Assembly (NCBI RefSeq): GCF_017877135.1
Contig: NZ_JAGIPH010000009.1
Coordinates: forward strand, 62,001 to 126,000
Source: Neorhizobium galegae
Lineage (GTDB): Bacteria; Pseudomonadota; Alphaproteobacteria; Rhizobiales; Rhizobiaceae
Direction: 5' to 3'
DNA: 64,000 nucleotides
The notes beneath the pieces are model-generated. The model had not been told where the DNA came from. It saw only the letters and a program-made list of their open reading frames with translations, and did not search any database. This document shows positions 9,024-18,000 of this stretch, one piece after another; the stretch's first letter is position 1, and the number at the start of each line of letters is the position of its first letter. The position numbers and the translations under genes were made by a program.

Positions 9024-9263
9024 TTAAAGATCAATAATCGTGCCGCGGCCATCGTTCCAGACGCGCATGTGCTCATCTCTTGCCTTTGCCGAACGCCTCG
9101 CACGCACAGGGGCGGGCTTGGGGCCCGGGGTCAGTGCCTTCACGACCGTAAACACGGCAAGCATGGCGGCAAAGGCCAGCGTGATGGAGGCCGTCAGCAC
9201 GACGATTGCGGTGATGGCGGCAATGCCGGCAAGGCCAAGGAAGAGTGCGCGGATATTCTGCAT
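9024..9263 (-). CDS. Small membrane protein of unknown function
   Basis: A 79-aa frame starting MQNIRALFLG. Two adjacent hydrophobic stretches cover residues 4-43, followed by a basic soluble tail (KPAPVRARRSAKARDEH) ending in GTIIDL. Topology is consistent with one or two membrane helices and a cytoplasmic positively charged tail. AGAAGAAAGG precedes the ATG. No family name is recalled. It is divergent from the CitE-like gene and has a typical coding composition. Confidence 0.55.
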   Translation of the reverse strand: MQNIRALFLGLAGIAAITAIVVLTASITLAFAAMLAVFTVVKALTPGPKPAPVRARRSAKARDEHMRVWNDGRGTIIDL

Positions 9264-9374
9264 GGTTTTAAACCTTTCTTCTTGTGGAAATGTGGGCTTT
9301 TCTCTCGACACATGCAAGGGCTTTTGCCCTACTGCGCTCTTGCGCCTCATCACAAAGCTTGTCACAACATTGCG

Positions 9375-10313
9375 ATGTCCCATTCGCTTGCTCCGGCTCT
9401 TCGCCCGCACCGCTCGTTTTTGAGCGTGCCTGCCATCAACCAGCGCGCGCTGACCAAGATTTCCTCGCTTGCCTGTGATGGCGTGATCTTCGACCTCGAG
9501 GATTCCGTTTCTTTCGAGAAGAAGCACGAGGCACGCACCAATCTGTCGGCTCATTTCGCAGAGCCGCCGGCCGGGGATCGCCTCTCGATCATCCGCATCA
9601 ACCCGCTCCTCTCTAAATTCGGCGCCGACGATCTGGCGCTCGTCGTCTCTATCCACCCCGATGCGATCCTCCTGCCGAAGGTGGAAAGCGCCGACGACCT
9701 GCAAACCGTGGAACGCGTCCTTGACGAGGCCGGCGTTCCCGACACCACCAAAATCTGGGCGATGATCGAGACGGCCAAGGGCGTGCTCAATGCGGGCGCG
9801 ATTGCCAGTTCCCGCGAAACATCCGTACCCCGCCTGCAGGGGTTCGTTGTCGGCCTCAACGATCTTCGCAAGGAAACACGCATTCCGGCGCGGAAAGGCC
9901 GCAGCTTTCTTATTCCCTTCCTGATGCAGGTGGTGCTGGCGGCGCGCGCCCATGGGCTTTGCGTCATCGACAGCGTATTTAACGATTTTCGCGACGCCGA
10001 AGGTTTTGAAGACGAGTGCATCCAGGGCCGCGACATGGGCTTTGACGGCAAGATGCTGATCCACCCGGCACAGATCGACCCGGCCAACCATCACTTCGGC
10101 CCCGATCCGGAGGCTGTCGCAGAGGCCGAGGCGATCATCGCCGCCTTTTCCACACAGGAAGCGCAGACCCTCAACGTGATCAACCTCAACGGCCGCATGA
10201 TCGAGCGGTTGCATCTTGTCGAGGCCGAACGGCTCGTGCAACTGGCCCGGCTGATCGGACAAAGCAGCCGCATCGACCAAAGCCCCTTTGACCAAGGAAA
10301 GACCGAAACATGA
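9375..10313 (+). CDS. HpcH/HpaI aldolase/citrate-lyase beta (CitE-like) protein
   Basis: A 312-aa protein of the CitE-like family, which forms or cleaves CoA thioesters such as malyl-CoA, methylmalyl-CoA or citramalyl-CoA using Mg. Motifs are RSFLSVPAINQRAL near the start, FDLEDSVSFEKK (metal-binding Asp/Glu) around residue 40, IIRINP around residue 75, ILLPKVESADDL around residue 103, and GFDGKMLIHPAQI around residue 215. The start at 9375 fits the family N-terminus. Its stop overlaps the start of the next gene as ATGA, so the two are translationally coupled. The exact substrate is not readable. Confidence 0.85.
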   Translation: MSHSLAPALRPHRSFLSVPAINQRALTKISSLACDGVIFDLEDSVSFEKKHEARTNLSAHFAEPPAGDRLSIIRINPLLSKFGADDLALVVSIHPDAILLPKVESADDLQTVERVLDEAGVPDTTKIWAMIETAKGVLNAGAIASSRETSVPRLQGFVVGLNDLRKETRIPARKGRSFLIPFLMQVVLAARAHGLCVIDSVFNDFRDAEGFEDECIQGRDMGFDGKMLIHPAQIDPANHHFGPDPEAVAEAEAIIAAFSTQEAQTLNVINLNGRMIERLHLVEAERLVQLARLIGQSSRIDQSPFDQGKTET

Positions 10314-10516
10314 AAGTTTACCGCTTCCTCACCGGACCCGACGATTCCTCCTTCTGCCATCGGGTGACGGATGCCCTCAACAAGGGATGGGAATTGTACG
10401 GCTCCCCCAGCCACACCTTCAACGTGGCGGAAAACAAGCTCTATTGCGGGCAGGCGGTGGTGAAAACCGTCGAAGGCAAGGACTATCATCCCGACATGAA
10501 GCTCGGCGAGCAGTAA
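10310..10516 (+). CDS. DUF1737 domain protein
   Basis: A 68-aa protein beginning MKVYRFLTGPDDSSFCHRVT and including the conserved ALNKGWELYGSP and CGQAVVK segments of the DUF1737 family, whose role is unknown. It overlaps the CitE-like gene by 4 bp (ATGA). Shared transcription with that enzyme hints at a linked role, but nothing more can be said from the sequence. Confidence 0.82.
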   Translation: MKVYRFLTGPDDSSFCHRVTDALNKGWELYGSPSHTFNVAENKLYCGQAVVKTVEGKDYHPDMKLGEQ

Positions 10517-10657
10517 GCTCAAAAGCCTGCCGGACAGCGCCTAAGCGCGTGGCAGGGCTTGCACAACCGATCCCGAACGATGGCGATGCCTTACAACGGC
10601 CGGGAAATCCGTGTGGTTGGGGCATTGCTTCGCACCCCAACTAAGACGGATGAGACC

Positions 10658-11968
10658 ATGGCAGAACCGAGAGCGGCTGAACGGGTAGAATATATTGTCG
10701 AGGGCGGACATCGCCTGTCCGGCACCATCGAGCCCTCGGGCAACAAGAATGCAGCCCTGCCGATCATTGCGGCCGCCTTGCTGACCGACGAACCCGTCAT
10801 TCTCTCCAACGTTCCGCGCATTCGCGATGTCGAGGCGCTGGTGCAGCTTCTGTCCTCGCTCGGCGCCGAAACCGCATGGACGGATCACAATACCTTGCGG
10901 ATCCATGCGCGCGAGGTTCGCCCGGCAACGCTGGATCCGGATCTGTGTTCGCGCATTCGCGCCTCGATTCTGCTGGCCGGGCCGGTTCTTGCCCGCTGCG
11001 GGGAAATTACCCTGCCGCCGCCCGGAGGCGACGTGATTGGCCGGCGCCGGCTCGACAGCCACTTTCTGGCCCTGCGCCAGCTCGGGGCGGATATTGCCCT
11101 CGACGGAGATTATGTCTTTCACGCCAAAAAGCTTGTCGGGGCGGATGTGTTTCTCGACGAACCCTCGGTCACGGCAACGGAAAATGCGCTCTGTGCCGCC
11201 GTTGCCGCCTCCGGCACGACGATCCTGCGCAACTGCGCCTCCGAACCGCATGTGCAGGATCTCGCCCATTTCCTGGTTGCCATGGGCGCCCGCATCGAGG
11301 GTATCGGCACCAATTGCATGACGATCCATGGCGGGGCAGCCCTTTCGGGGGCAAGCCACCGGATCGGGCCGGACCATATCGAGGTGGGCTCCTTGATCGG
11401 GCTTGCAGCGGTGACCAATTCCGATCTTCGCATCACCAATGCCGGCGTCCAGCATCTGCGCTCGACCCTCATGGGCTTTGAACGGCTGGGGATCCATTGC
11501 CGGATCGAGGGCGACGATCTGATCGTGCCCTCCGGCCAGTCCAAACGGATCGAACCGGATTTCGGCGGCCATGTGCCCAAGATAGAGGATCAGCCCTGGC
11601 CCGCCTTCCCGGCCGATACGATGTCGATTGCCATCGTCACCGCAACCCAGTGCGAGGGCATGGTGCTGATGTTTGAAAAGATGTTCGAATCCCGGATGTT
11701 CTTCGTCGACAAGCTGATCTCGATGGGGGCACGCATCGTGCTATGCGATCCGCACCGGGCCGTCGTTTCAGGACCAAGCCCGCTTAAAGCCGCACGGCTG
11801 GAAAGCCCCGACATTCGTGCCGGCATGGCCATGCTGATTGCCGCCATGGGCGCCGAGGGCACGTCGATCATCAACAACGCCCAGCAGATCGAGCGCGGCT
11901 ATGAACGCATCGATGAGCGGCTGAATGCGCTGGGCGCCCGCATCCGGCGCATTCCGGCCCGCGCCTGA
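10658..11968 (+). CDS. MurA-like UDP-GlcNAc enolpyruvyl transferase with Cys-to-Asp at the fosfomycin site
   Basis: A 436-aa EPSP-synthase-fold enzyme. MurA transfers enolpyruvate from PEP to UDP-GlcNAc at the first committed step of peptidoglycan synthesis. Conserved Lys-Asn is present in SGNKNAALP (around residue 29), the catalytic Asp in FPADTMS, and the PEP-binding Arg in SPDIRAGMA. The loop that holds catalytic Cys115 in E. coli reads GGDVIGRRRLD here, so Cys is Asp. Cys-to-Asp MurA enzymes are known to be active and fosfomycin-resistant. The N-terminus and loop differ from the housekeeping rhizobial MurA as I recall it (GGCAIGTRP), so this is probably a second paralogue. ATG 10658 is chosen; its ribosome-binding site is weak. 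Confidence 0.82.
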   Translation: MAEPRAAERVEYIVEGGHRLSGTIEPSGNKNAALPIIAAALLTDEPVILSNVPRIRDVEALVQLLSSLGAETAWTDHNTLRIHAREVRPATLDPDLCSRIRASILLAGPVLARCGEITLPPPGGDVIGRRRLDSHFLALRQLGADIALDGDYVFHAKKLVGADVFLDEPSVTATENALCAAVAASGTTILRNCASEPHVQDLAHFLVAMGARIEGIGTNCMTIHGGAALSGASHRIGPDHIEVGSLIGLAAVTNSDLRITNAGVQHLRSTLMGFERLGIHCRIEGDDLIVPSGQSKRIEPDFGGHVPKIEDQPWPAFPADTMSIAIVTATQCEGMVLMFEKMFESRMFFVDKLISMGARIVLCDPHRAVVSGPSPLKAARLESPDIRAGMAMLIAAMGAEGTSIINNAQQIERGYERIDERLNALGARIRRIPARA

Positions 11969-11978
11969 TGAAAGCGGC

Positions 11979-12422
11979 TTAGCCGGTGCGATCTGCCGCT
12001 TCGTCGACGCTTGCCTCGATGCGCTCCATGTCATCGTCGCTCAAGCCGAAATGGTGGCCGATCTCGTGGATCAGCACATGGGTGATGATATCACCCAGTG
12101 TTTCCTCGTTTTCCGCCCAGTAATCGATGATCGGCCGGCGATAGAGCCGGATGCGGTTGGGCAATTCGCCGGTTTCCATGGTGAACCGCTCGGAAATGCC
12201 GCGTCCTTCGAAAAGCCCCAGAAGATCGAAGGGCGTCTCAAGCGCCATGTCCTCGAAAATCTCGTCGTCGGGAAAATCCTCGATCTCGATGGTGAGGTTT
12301 CCGGTCAGCGCACGGAACTCTTCCGGCAGGTTGCCATAGGCCTCGATTGCCAGCGATTCGAACGTGCTGATGGTCGGGGCGTGGCGATCACGCCAATCAT
12401 CGGTCTGGTCGACACGGGCCAT
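11979..12422 (-). CDS. Zincin-like metallopeptidase family protein
   Basis: A 147-aa protein with the HExxH zinc-peptidase motif in VLIHEIGHHFGLSDDDM around residue 122, preceded by an acidic region (IEIEDFPDDEIFEDM). This matches the small zincin-like possible metallopeptidase family common in alphaproteobacteria. Substrate and biological role are unknown. The start at 12422 has GGAG five bases upstream. It is convergent with the MurA-like gene, 10 bp apart, and divergent from the SOS operon. Confidence 0.82.
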   Translation of the reverse strand: MARVDQTDDWRDRHAPTISTFESLAIEAYGNLPEEFRALTGNLTIEIEDFPDDEIFEDMALETPFDLLGLFEGRGISERFTMETGELPNRIRLYRRPIIDYWAENEETLGDIITHVLIHEIGHHFGLSDDDMERIEASVDEAADRTG

Positions 12423-12558
12423 AACTGCTCCTTTTTCAACGAGCATATAAGGTTTCCAGAAAAATATTTCGAGTGCGGATTCAAGCAAGAGGTGGGGAGG
12501 GTGAACGAATCTCGCCAAGGGTGCTGTTGACTCTTCCGGGCAGCTCTGGAATCCATAA

Positions 12559-12573
12559 GAACATAACATGAAC
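12559..12573 (+). promoter_or_regulatory. LexA (SOS) box
   Basis: The sequence GAAC-ataacat-GAAC matches the direct-repeat alphaproteobacterial LexA operator GAAC(N7)GAAC. It lies 58 bp upstream of imuA, as in other rhizobial and Caulobacter imuAB-dnaE2 operons. It implies DNA-damage induction of the mutasome. Confidence 0.88.
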
Positions 12574-12630
12574 ATATGAGGCGAAGAGGATCATGGAGAT
12601 TCTGCCTCGACAAGAAGTGGAGCTGACGTC

Positions 12631-13620
12631 ATGGCGCGATCCGCCCTGGCGCAGGAGACTGTTTTTGCCCTGCGCGAAACGATAGCCCGGCTGGAGGGAA
12701 AGCCTATTCCGGCACTGGCCGCTGCACAGGCGCAAGCCACGGCAGACGGGCAGGAAAGGGAACGGTCAGGCCGGGAAGACCGGCCGGCCCGGCTGGCGAC
12801 CGGTGTTGCAGTCATGGACGAGGCCCTCGAGGGCGGGGTGCCGCTCGATGCCATCACCGAAATCCGCAGCCGCGCTTTTCTCGATGCGGGTGTCGCAAGC
12901 GGCTTTGCATTTGCCCTTTCGGCGCGCCTGCAGGCAGGCGCGCAGGGCGGTGTGGGCACGCTGCCGGTGCTGTGGATTGCCGAGCGGATGGCAAGCCAGG
13001 AGGCCGGAGCGCCTTACCCCTTGGGGATAAGAGGGTTCGGCTTGTCCACGACACAGTTTTTTCACGCCTTCCCGAACCGTATCGATGAGGCGCTGTGGCT
13101 TGCGGAAGCAGCCCTTGGCAGCGGCGCCTTTGGCGTGACCATTCTGGAGGTGCGCGGCAATCCGAAAGCCTTCGGGCTGACCGAAAGCCGGCGCTTGGCG
13201 TTGAGGGCAAAGGCGGCGGGGCGGCCGCTTTTCGTTCTGCGCCATGCCGCGCAGGAGGAGGCCTCGAGTGCCACCTTCCGGTTTCTGGCCGAACCGGCGC
13301 TTGCCACCGAACGGCGCCTTCCCGACGGATCGATGCTGGGCGGCAGCATCGGCCATCCCGTCTTTCGTCTCACCCTGGAGAAGAGCCGAAACCCGGCTCC
13401 GCTCTCCCTCTTTCTTGCCTGGAACGCCCATGACCGCCAATTCACCTGCGTCGACGACCCGATCCGACATGCTGTGCCTGAGGGGAGGGCCGCAGCGCAT
13501 TCTCGCGCTTCACTTCCCGCAGCTTTCAACCGACAGGATCCTGCGCCGGCACTGGGGTCTCTCCTGGCGTTTGACCGGCAAGCGGGCGGGCGGGCCGGGC
13601 CTTTCGAGCGGGCATCCTGA
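12631..13620 (+). CDS. imuA: ImuA, RecA/SulA-like mutasome protein
   Basis: A 329-aa RecA-fold-related protein that works with ImuB and DnaE2 in damage-induced mutagenesis. Recognisable parts are ALEGGVPLDAITEIR around residue 66 and the central RecA-like strand pattern (LPVLWIAER). GGAG lies 9-10 bases before the ATG, and the LexA box is upstream. The 3' end overlaps the 5' end of imuB by about 190 bp if imuB starts at 13430, an unusually long overlap. The C-terminal 60 residues, encoded in the overlap, are low in recognisable structure. Confidence 0.92.
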   Translation: MARSALAQETVFALRETIARLEGKPIPALAAAQAQATADGQERERSGREDRPARLATGVAVMDEALEGGVPLDAITEIRSRAFLDAGVASGFAFALSARLQAGAQGGVGTLPVLWIAERMASQEAGAPYPLGIRGFGLSTTQFFHAFPNRIDEALWLAEAALGSGAFGVTILEVRGNPKAFGLTESRRLALRAKAAGRPLFVLRHAAQEEASSATFRFLAEPALATERRLPDGSMLGGSIGHPVFRLTLEKSRNPAPLSLFLAWNAHDRQFTCVDDPIRHAVPEGRAAAHSRASLPAAFNRQDPAPALGSLLAFDRQAGGRAGPFERAS

Positions 13621-15094
13621 GGATGCGCCTCTCGTCTGCGCCGGCAGGCGTGACAATGCCATGCGCCTCACGGCGCTGGATGAGAATGCGCAGGCAGCCG
13701 GGCTGAAGCGGGGGCAGGGGCTTGCCGAGGCGCGCGCCATCTGTCCGGGCCTTGTCGCCATCGACGAGGATAGCGCCGCCGACCGGCGCTTTCTCGAAGC
13801 GCTCGCCGACTGGTGCGACCGCTATACGCCGCTGGTGGCGCTGGAGGGCCAGGACGGCCTGTTTCTCGACATTACAGGCTCCGCCCATCTTTTCGGCGGC
13901 GAGGCGGCCCTTCTCTCTGATGTTCTCCACCGTATGACAGGCCTTGGCCTTGCCGTGCGCGGAGCCGTCTCGTCGACACCCGGCCTTTCTTCCGCCGTTG
14001 CCCGCTTTGGCGAAAGCCGGGTGATCGCCGACAGCGAAATCGAGGCCGTTCTTGCCCCCCTTCCGATCGCTGCCCTGCGCGTTGGCGCCGACGTGGTTCA
14101 GGCGCTGGCAAAGGTGGGACTGAAACAGGTGGGCGACCTTCTGGAGGCGCCCCGCGCGCCGCTTGCCCGACGCTTCGGCCCCCATCTCCTGCTGCGGCTC
14201 GATCAGGCAACCGGCTTGGACGAGGAGGCGATTTCGCCGCGCCTGCCGGTGGCAAGCCTGTCGGCCGAACGACGGCTGGCCGAACCGATCCAGTCCGAGG
14301 AGGATATCCTGAGCCTTGCCGGCCAGGTGGCGGAAGCCCTGAAGCCGAGCCTCGAAGCCCGCGCTGCAGGCGGCCGGATGTTCGAACTGGTGCTGTTTCG
14401 GGTCGATGGCAAGGTGTTTCGCTTGACCGCCGGCGCCTCGCGCCCCTTGCGCGACGGTCCCCGCATTGCCCGCCTGTTTGCAGAGCGGCTGACGGGCGTG
14501 CATGACGAGCTCGATGTCGGCTTCGGCTTTGAGATCCTCAGGCTCAATGTCCTCAGCCACGACGCTTTTGACCACGCCCAGGGCGATTTCGATGGCGATG
14601 GCTCCAGGCAGCAGTCCCTGGCCGATTTCATCGATCAGGTGTCGGCACGGCTTGGGCCAGAATGTCTCAAGACCTACCAGCTGCGCGAAAGCCATATTCC
14701 CGAGCGGGCCGTGGTCGCGATCGAGGCCCTTCACCACTCGGTCTCCAAACCACAGCGCCTGCCGGAAGCGGCACCGCTTGGCACTGCAAGCAGTGCGGAA
14801 AAGGAGCGGCCGCTGCGACTGTTTGCCCATCCCGAGCCGCTCGAAGCCTTTGCTGTGGAAGTGCCGGACGGGCCACCGATCCGCTTTCGCTGGCGAAGGC
14901 TCACCCATCAGGTGCGCCGGGCGGAAGGGCCGGAACGGCTGGCGGCGGAATGGTGGCTGGACGGTGAAGGCGCCCCGACGCGCGATTATTTCCGGCTTGA
15001 AGCCGACAATGGCCAGCGTTTCTGGGTCTACCGGCAGGGGCTTTACGACCAGGTGGCCAATCCGCGCTGGTTCATGCACGGCATTTTCGCATGA
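13430..15094 (+). CDS. imuB: ImuB, catalytically inactive Y-family polymerase homologue
   Basis: A 554-aa UmuC-like hub protein of the translesion mutasome that links DnaE2 to the beta clamp. The Y-family start is PQRILALHFPQLSTDRI, followed by AGLKRGQGLAEARAICPGL and the palm segment LFLDITGSAHLFGGE. These lack the full set of catalytic acidic residues of active Y polymerases, as expected for ImuB. Candidate starts are ATG 13430 and ATG 13469; neither has a strong ribosome-binding site, so coupling to imuA translation is likely. The stop overlaps dnaE2 as ATGA. Confidence 0.9.
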   Translation: MTANSPASTTRSDMLCLRGGPQRILALHFPQLSTDRILRRHWGLSWRLTGKRAGGPGLSSGHPEDAPLVCAGRRDNAMRLTALDENAQAAGLKRGQGLAEARAICPGLVAIDEDSAADRRFLEALADWCDRYTPLVALEGQDGLFLDITGSAHLFGGEAALLSDVLHRMTGLGLAVRGAVSSTPGLSSAVARFGESRVIADSEIEAVLAPLPIAALRVGADVVQALAKVGLKQVGDLLEAPRAPLARRFGPHLLLRLDQATGLDEEAISPRLPVASLSAERRLAEPIQSEEDILSLAGQVAEALKPSLEARAAGGRMFELVLFRVDGKVFRLTAGASRPLRDGPRIARLFAERLTGVHDELDVGFGFEILRLNVLSHDAFDHAQGDFDGDGSRQQSLADFIDQVSARLGPECLKTYQLRESHIPERAVVAIEALHHSVSKPQRLPEAAPLGTASSAEKERPLRLFAHPEPLEAFAVEVPDGPPIRFRWRRLTHQVRRAEGPERLAAEWWLDGEGAPTRDYFRLEADNGQRFWVYRQGLYDQVANPRWFMHGIFA

Positions 15095-18000
15095 AAGACG
15101 CTCCTGCCTTTTGCGAACTGGGAGCACGCACCAATTTCTCCTTCCTGGAGGGCGCCTCGCATCCGGAGGAAATGGTGCAGCAGGCCGTTTTCCTGAAGCG
15201 GCAGGGCCTCCTCTCAGGCCTTGGCATTGCCGACCGCAACACGGTGGCGGGCGTGGTGAAGGCGCATTCGCAACTGCGGGTGCTGAAGAACGAGACGGAT
15301 CTGGAGGTCAAGCCCGGCGCGCGGCTGGTGTTTTGCGATGAGACGCCGGACCTGCTGGCCTATCCCCGCAACAGAAAGGGCTGGGGCCATCTCTGCCGGC
15401 TGCTGAGTGCCGGCAATCTGCGCGCCGAAAAAGGCGAGTGCCGGCTTTTCCTTGACGACCTCCTCACCTGGGGCGACGAGATGATGCTGGCGATCCTGCC
15501 CGGCCGGCCGTTGCTGTTTGATAGGCGTGCAGGGGAAAATTTTCTCACTCTGCTTTGCCGCCTGCGCGCGCGCTTCGGCACGGCGCTCCATCTGGCGCTG
15601 TCTGCCCATTATGACGGGCAGGATGCCTTTGCCTTTGCCGCCTTTTCCGGCTGGGCCCGAGAGGCGCGGGTGCCGCTTATTGCCACCAACCAGCCGCTTT
15701 ACCATAGCACTGAGCGCCGGCCGCTCGCAGACATTGTAACCGCCATTCGCGAGCATGTGACGGTGGCGGAGGCGGGCTTTCGCTTTGCCGCCAATGCCGA
15801 ACGCTACCTCAAGACGGCCCCTCAGATGGCCTCGCTCTTTCGCCGTTATCCGCAAGCGCTCGGCAACAGTCTTGCCTTTTTCAAGGCGCTCACCTTCTCG
15901 CTCAACGAACTGCAGCACAATTATCCGCAAGAGCAGGTGGCGGGGGAAACGCCCGACCAGACCCTTGAACGGCTGGCCCATGAAGGGGCCCACCGGCGAT
16001 ATGGAGGTGACGTTCCGGAAAAGGTCAGCGCGCAGATCCGCGCCGAACTCGATCTGATTTCAGAGAAAAAATACGCGCCGTATTTCCTGACCGTGCGCAA
16101 CATCATGGAATTTGCCCGCGGTGAGAACATTCTCTGCCAGGGGCGCGGATCGGCGGCCAATTCCACCCTCTGTTACTGCCTCGGCATAACCGATGTCGAT
16201 CCGATGACATCCTCACTGCTGTTTGCAAGGTTCCTCTCCACCGAGCGCGACGAGCCACCCGATATCGACGTGGATTTCGAGCATGAGCGGCGCGAGGAGG
16301 TGATCCAGCACATCTATCGCACCTATGGACGCGAGCATGCGGGCCTCACCGCCGCCGTCACCAGCTATCGCACCCGCTCCTCCGGCCGCGAGGTGGCCAA
16401 GGCTTTCGGATTGTCGCAGGACGTTCAATCGGCGCTGTCGAGCACGATCTGGGGCTGGTCGACGGAGGGTCTGACGGAGCGCGAGGCGAAGAATGCCGGG
16501 CTCGACACGGAGGATGCGACGACGCAGCGCGTGCTGACCTATGCCCGCCAGCTGATGAATTTCCCCCGCCACCTCACCCAGCATGTCGGCGGTTTCGTCA
16601 TCACCCGCGACCGGCTGGACGAGGTGGTGCCGATCATGCCGACCGCCATGCCCGGCCGCTACATGATCGAGTGGAACAAGGACGATCTCGACACACTCGG
16701 CATCCTGAAGGTGGATGTGCTGGCGCTTGGCATGCTGACTTGCCTCGCCAAGGCTTTCCGCCTGCTGGAGAACCATTATGGGCAGCGGAAAACCCTGGCC
16801 GGCATCTTGAAAGACGAGAAGCCGCAGGTTTACGACATGATCTGCCGGGCCGACACGGTGGGTGTCTTCCAGATCGAAAGCCGGGCCCAGATGAGCATGC
16901 TGCCGCGCCTGCGGCCGCGGAAATTCTATGATCTGGTGATCGAGGTGGCCATCGTGCGCCCGGGCCCGATCCAAGGCGACATGGTTCACCCCTATCTGAA
17001 GCGCCGCGAGGACGAGCGGGCAGGGCGGAAGATCGAATATCCGAGCGACGAACTGCGCCAGGTGCTGGAGCGCACCTTGGGTGTGCCGCTCTTCCAGGAA
17101 CAGGCCATGCAGATTGCCATTACGGCGGCGGAATTTTCCCCCAGCGAAGCCGACAGGCTGCGCCGGGCCATGGCCACCTTCAAGCGCACCGGCACCATTC
17201 ACAGCTTTCGCGACAAGATGGTCGGCAACATGGTGCGCCGCGGTTATGACAAGGATTTCGCCGATCGCTGCTTCAGCCAGATCGAAGGGTTTGGCGAATA
17301 CGGCTTTCCCGAAAGCCATGCCGCCTCTTTCGCGCTGCTGGTCTATGTCTCCTGCTGGTTCAAGGCGCTCTATCCCGATGTGTTCCTCGCCGCGATCCTC
17401 AATGCGCAGCCGATGGGTTTTTATGCCCCCGCGCAACTGGTGCGCGATGCGCGCGAGCACGGGATCGAGGTGCTGCCGGTCGATGTGAACTTTTCCGACT
17501 GGGACGCCATGCTGGAAGAAGGCAAGGGTTTCGACGCCCGTCGAATGGCGCCGCAGCACCGGGACATGGGCACTGTCATTCAGGCGCGAAAATCGGTGCG
17601 GCTGGGCTTCCGACTCATCAAAGGTCTGTCGGAGGCAGAAATCCGGGGAAAGCTGGTGGCGGCGCGCGGCGAAGGCTATCGCTCGATCCGCGAACTGTGG
17701 CTGCGCTCCGGCCTCAACCGCGCCACCATCGAAAAGCTGGCGGAGGCGGATGCCTTCCGCTCGATGGGGCTCGACCGGCGCCAGGCGCTCTGGGTGGTAC
17801 GGGCGCTCGATGCCGCAAGCGCCCGCGACAGCCTGCCGCTGTTTGAACGGGCAGGCCACGAGGATCTGCAGCACGAGCCGGCGATGGACCTGCCGGAGAT
17901 GCCGCCCGGCGAAGAGGTGATCGAAGATTACCGCAGCCTCACTCTGTCGCTGAAGGCGCATCCCGTCTCCTTCCTGCGCGGCGAGCTTGCGGGGCGGGCG

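Noticed and set aside
10527..10560. A terminator between the DUF1737 and MurA-like genes
   Set aside because: GCCTGCC/GGCAGGG arms can pair, but the T-run exists only on the minus strand, where no gene ends here.
10658..11968. Annotating this as the housekeeping murA
   Set aside because: The active-site Cys is Asp and the N-terminus differs from the usual rhizobial MurA; it is called MurA-like instead.
13526..15127. A 533-codon minus-strand frame across imuB
   Set aside because: Antisense shadow of imuB; no ribosome-binding site or domain.
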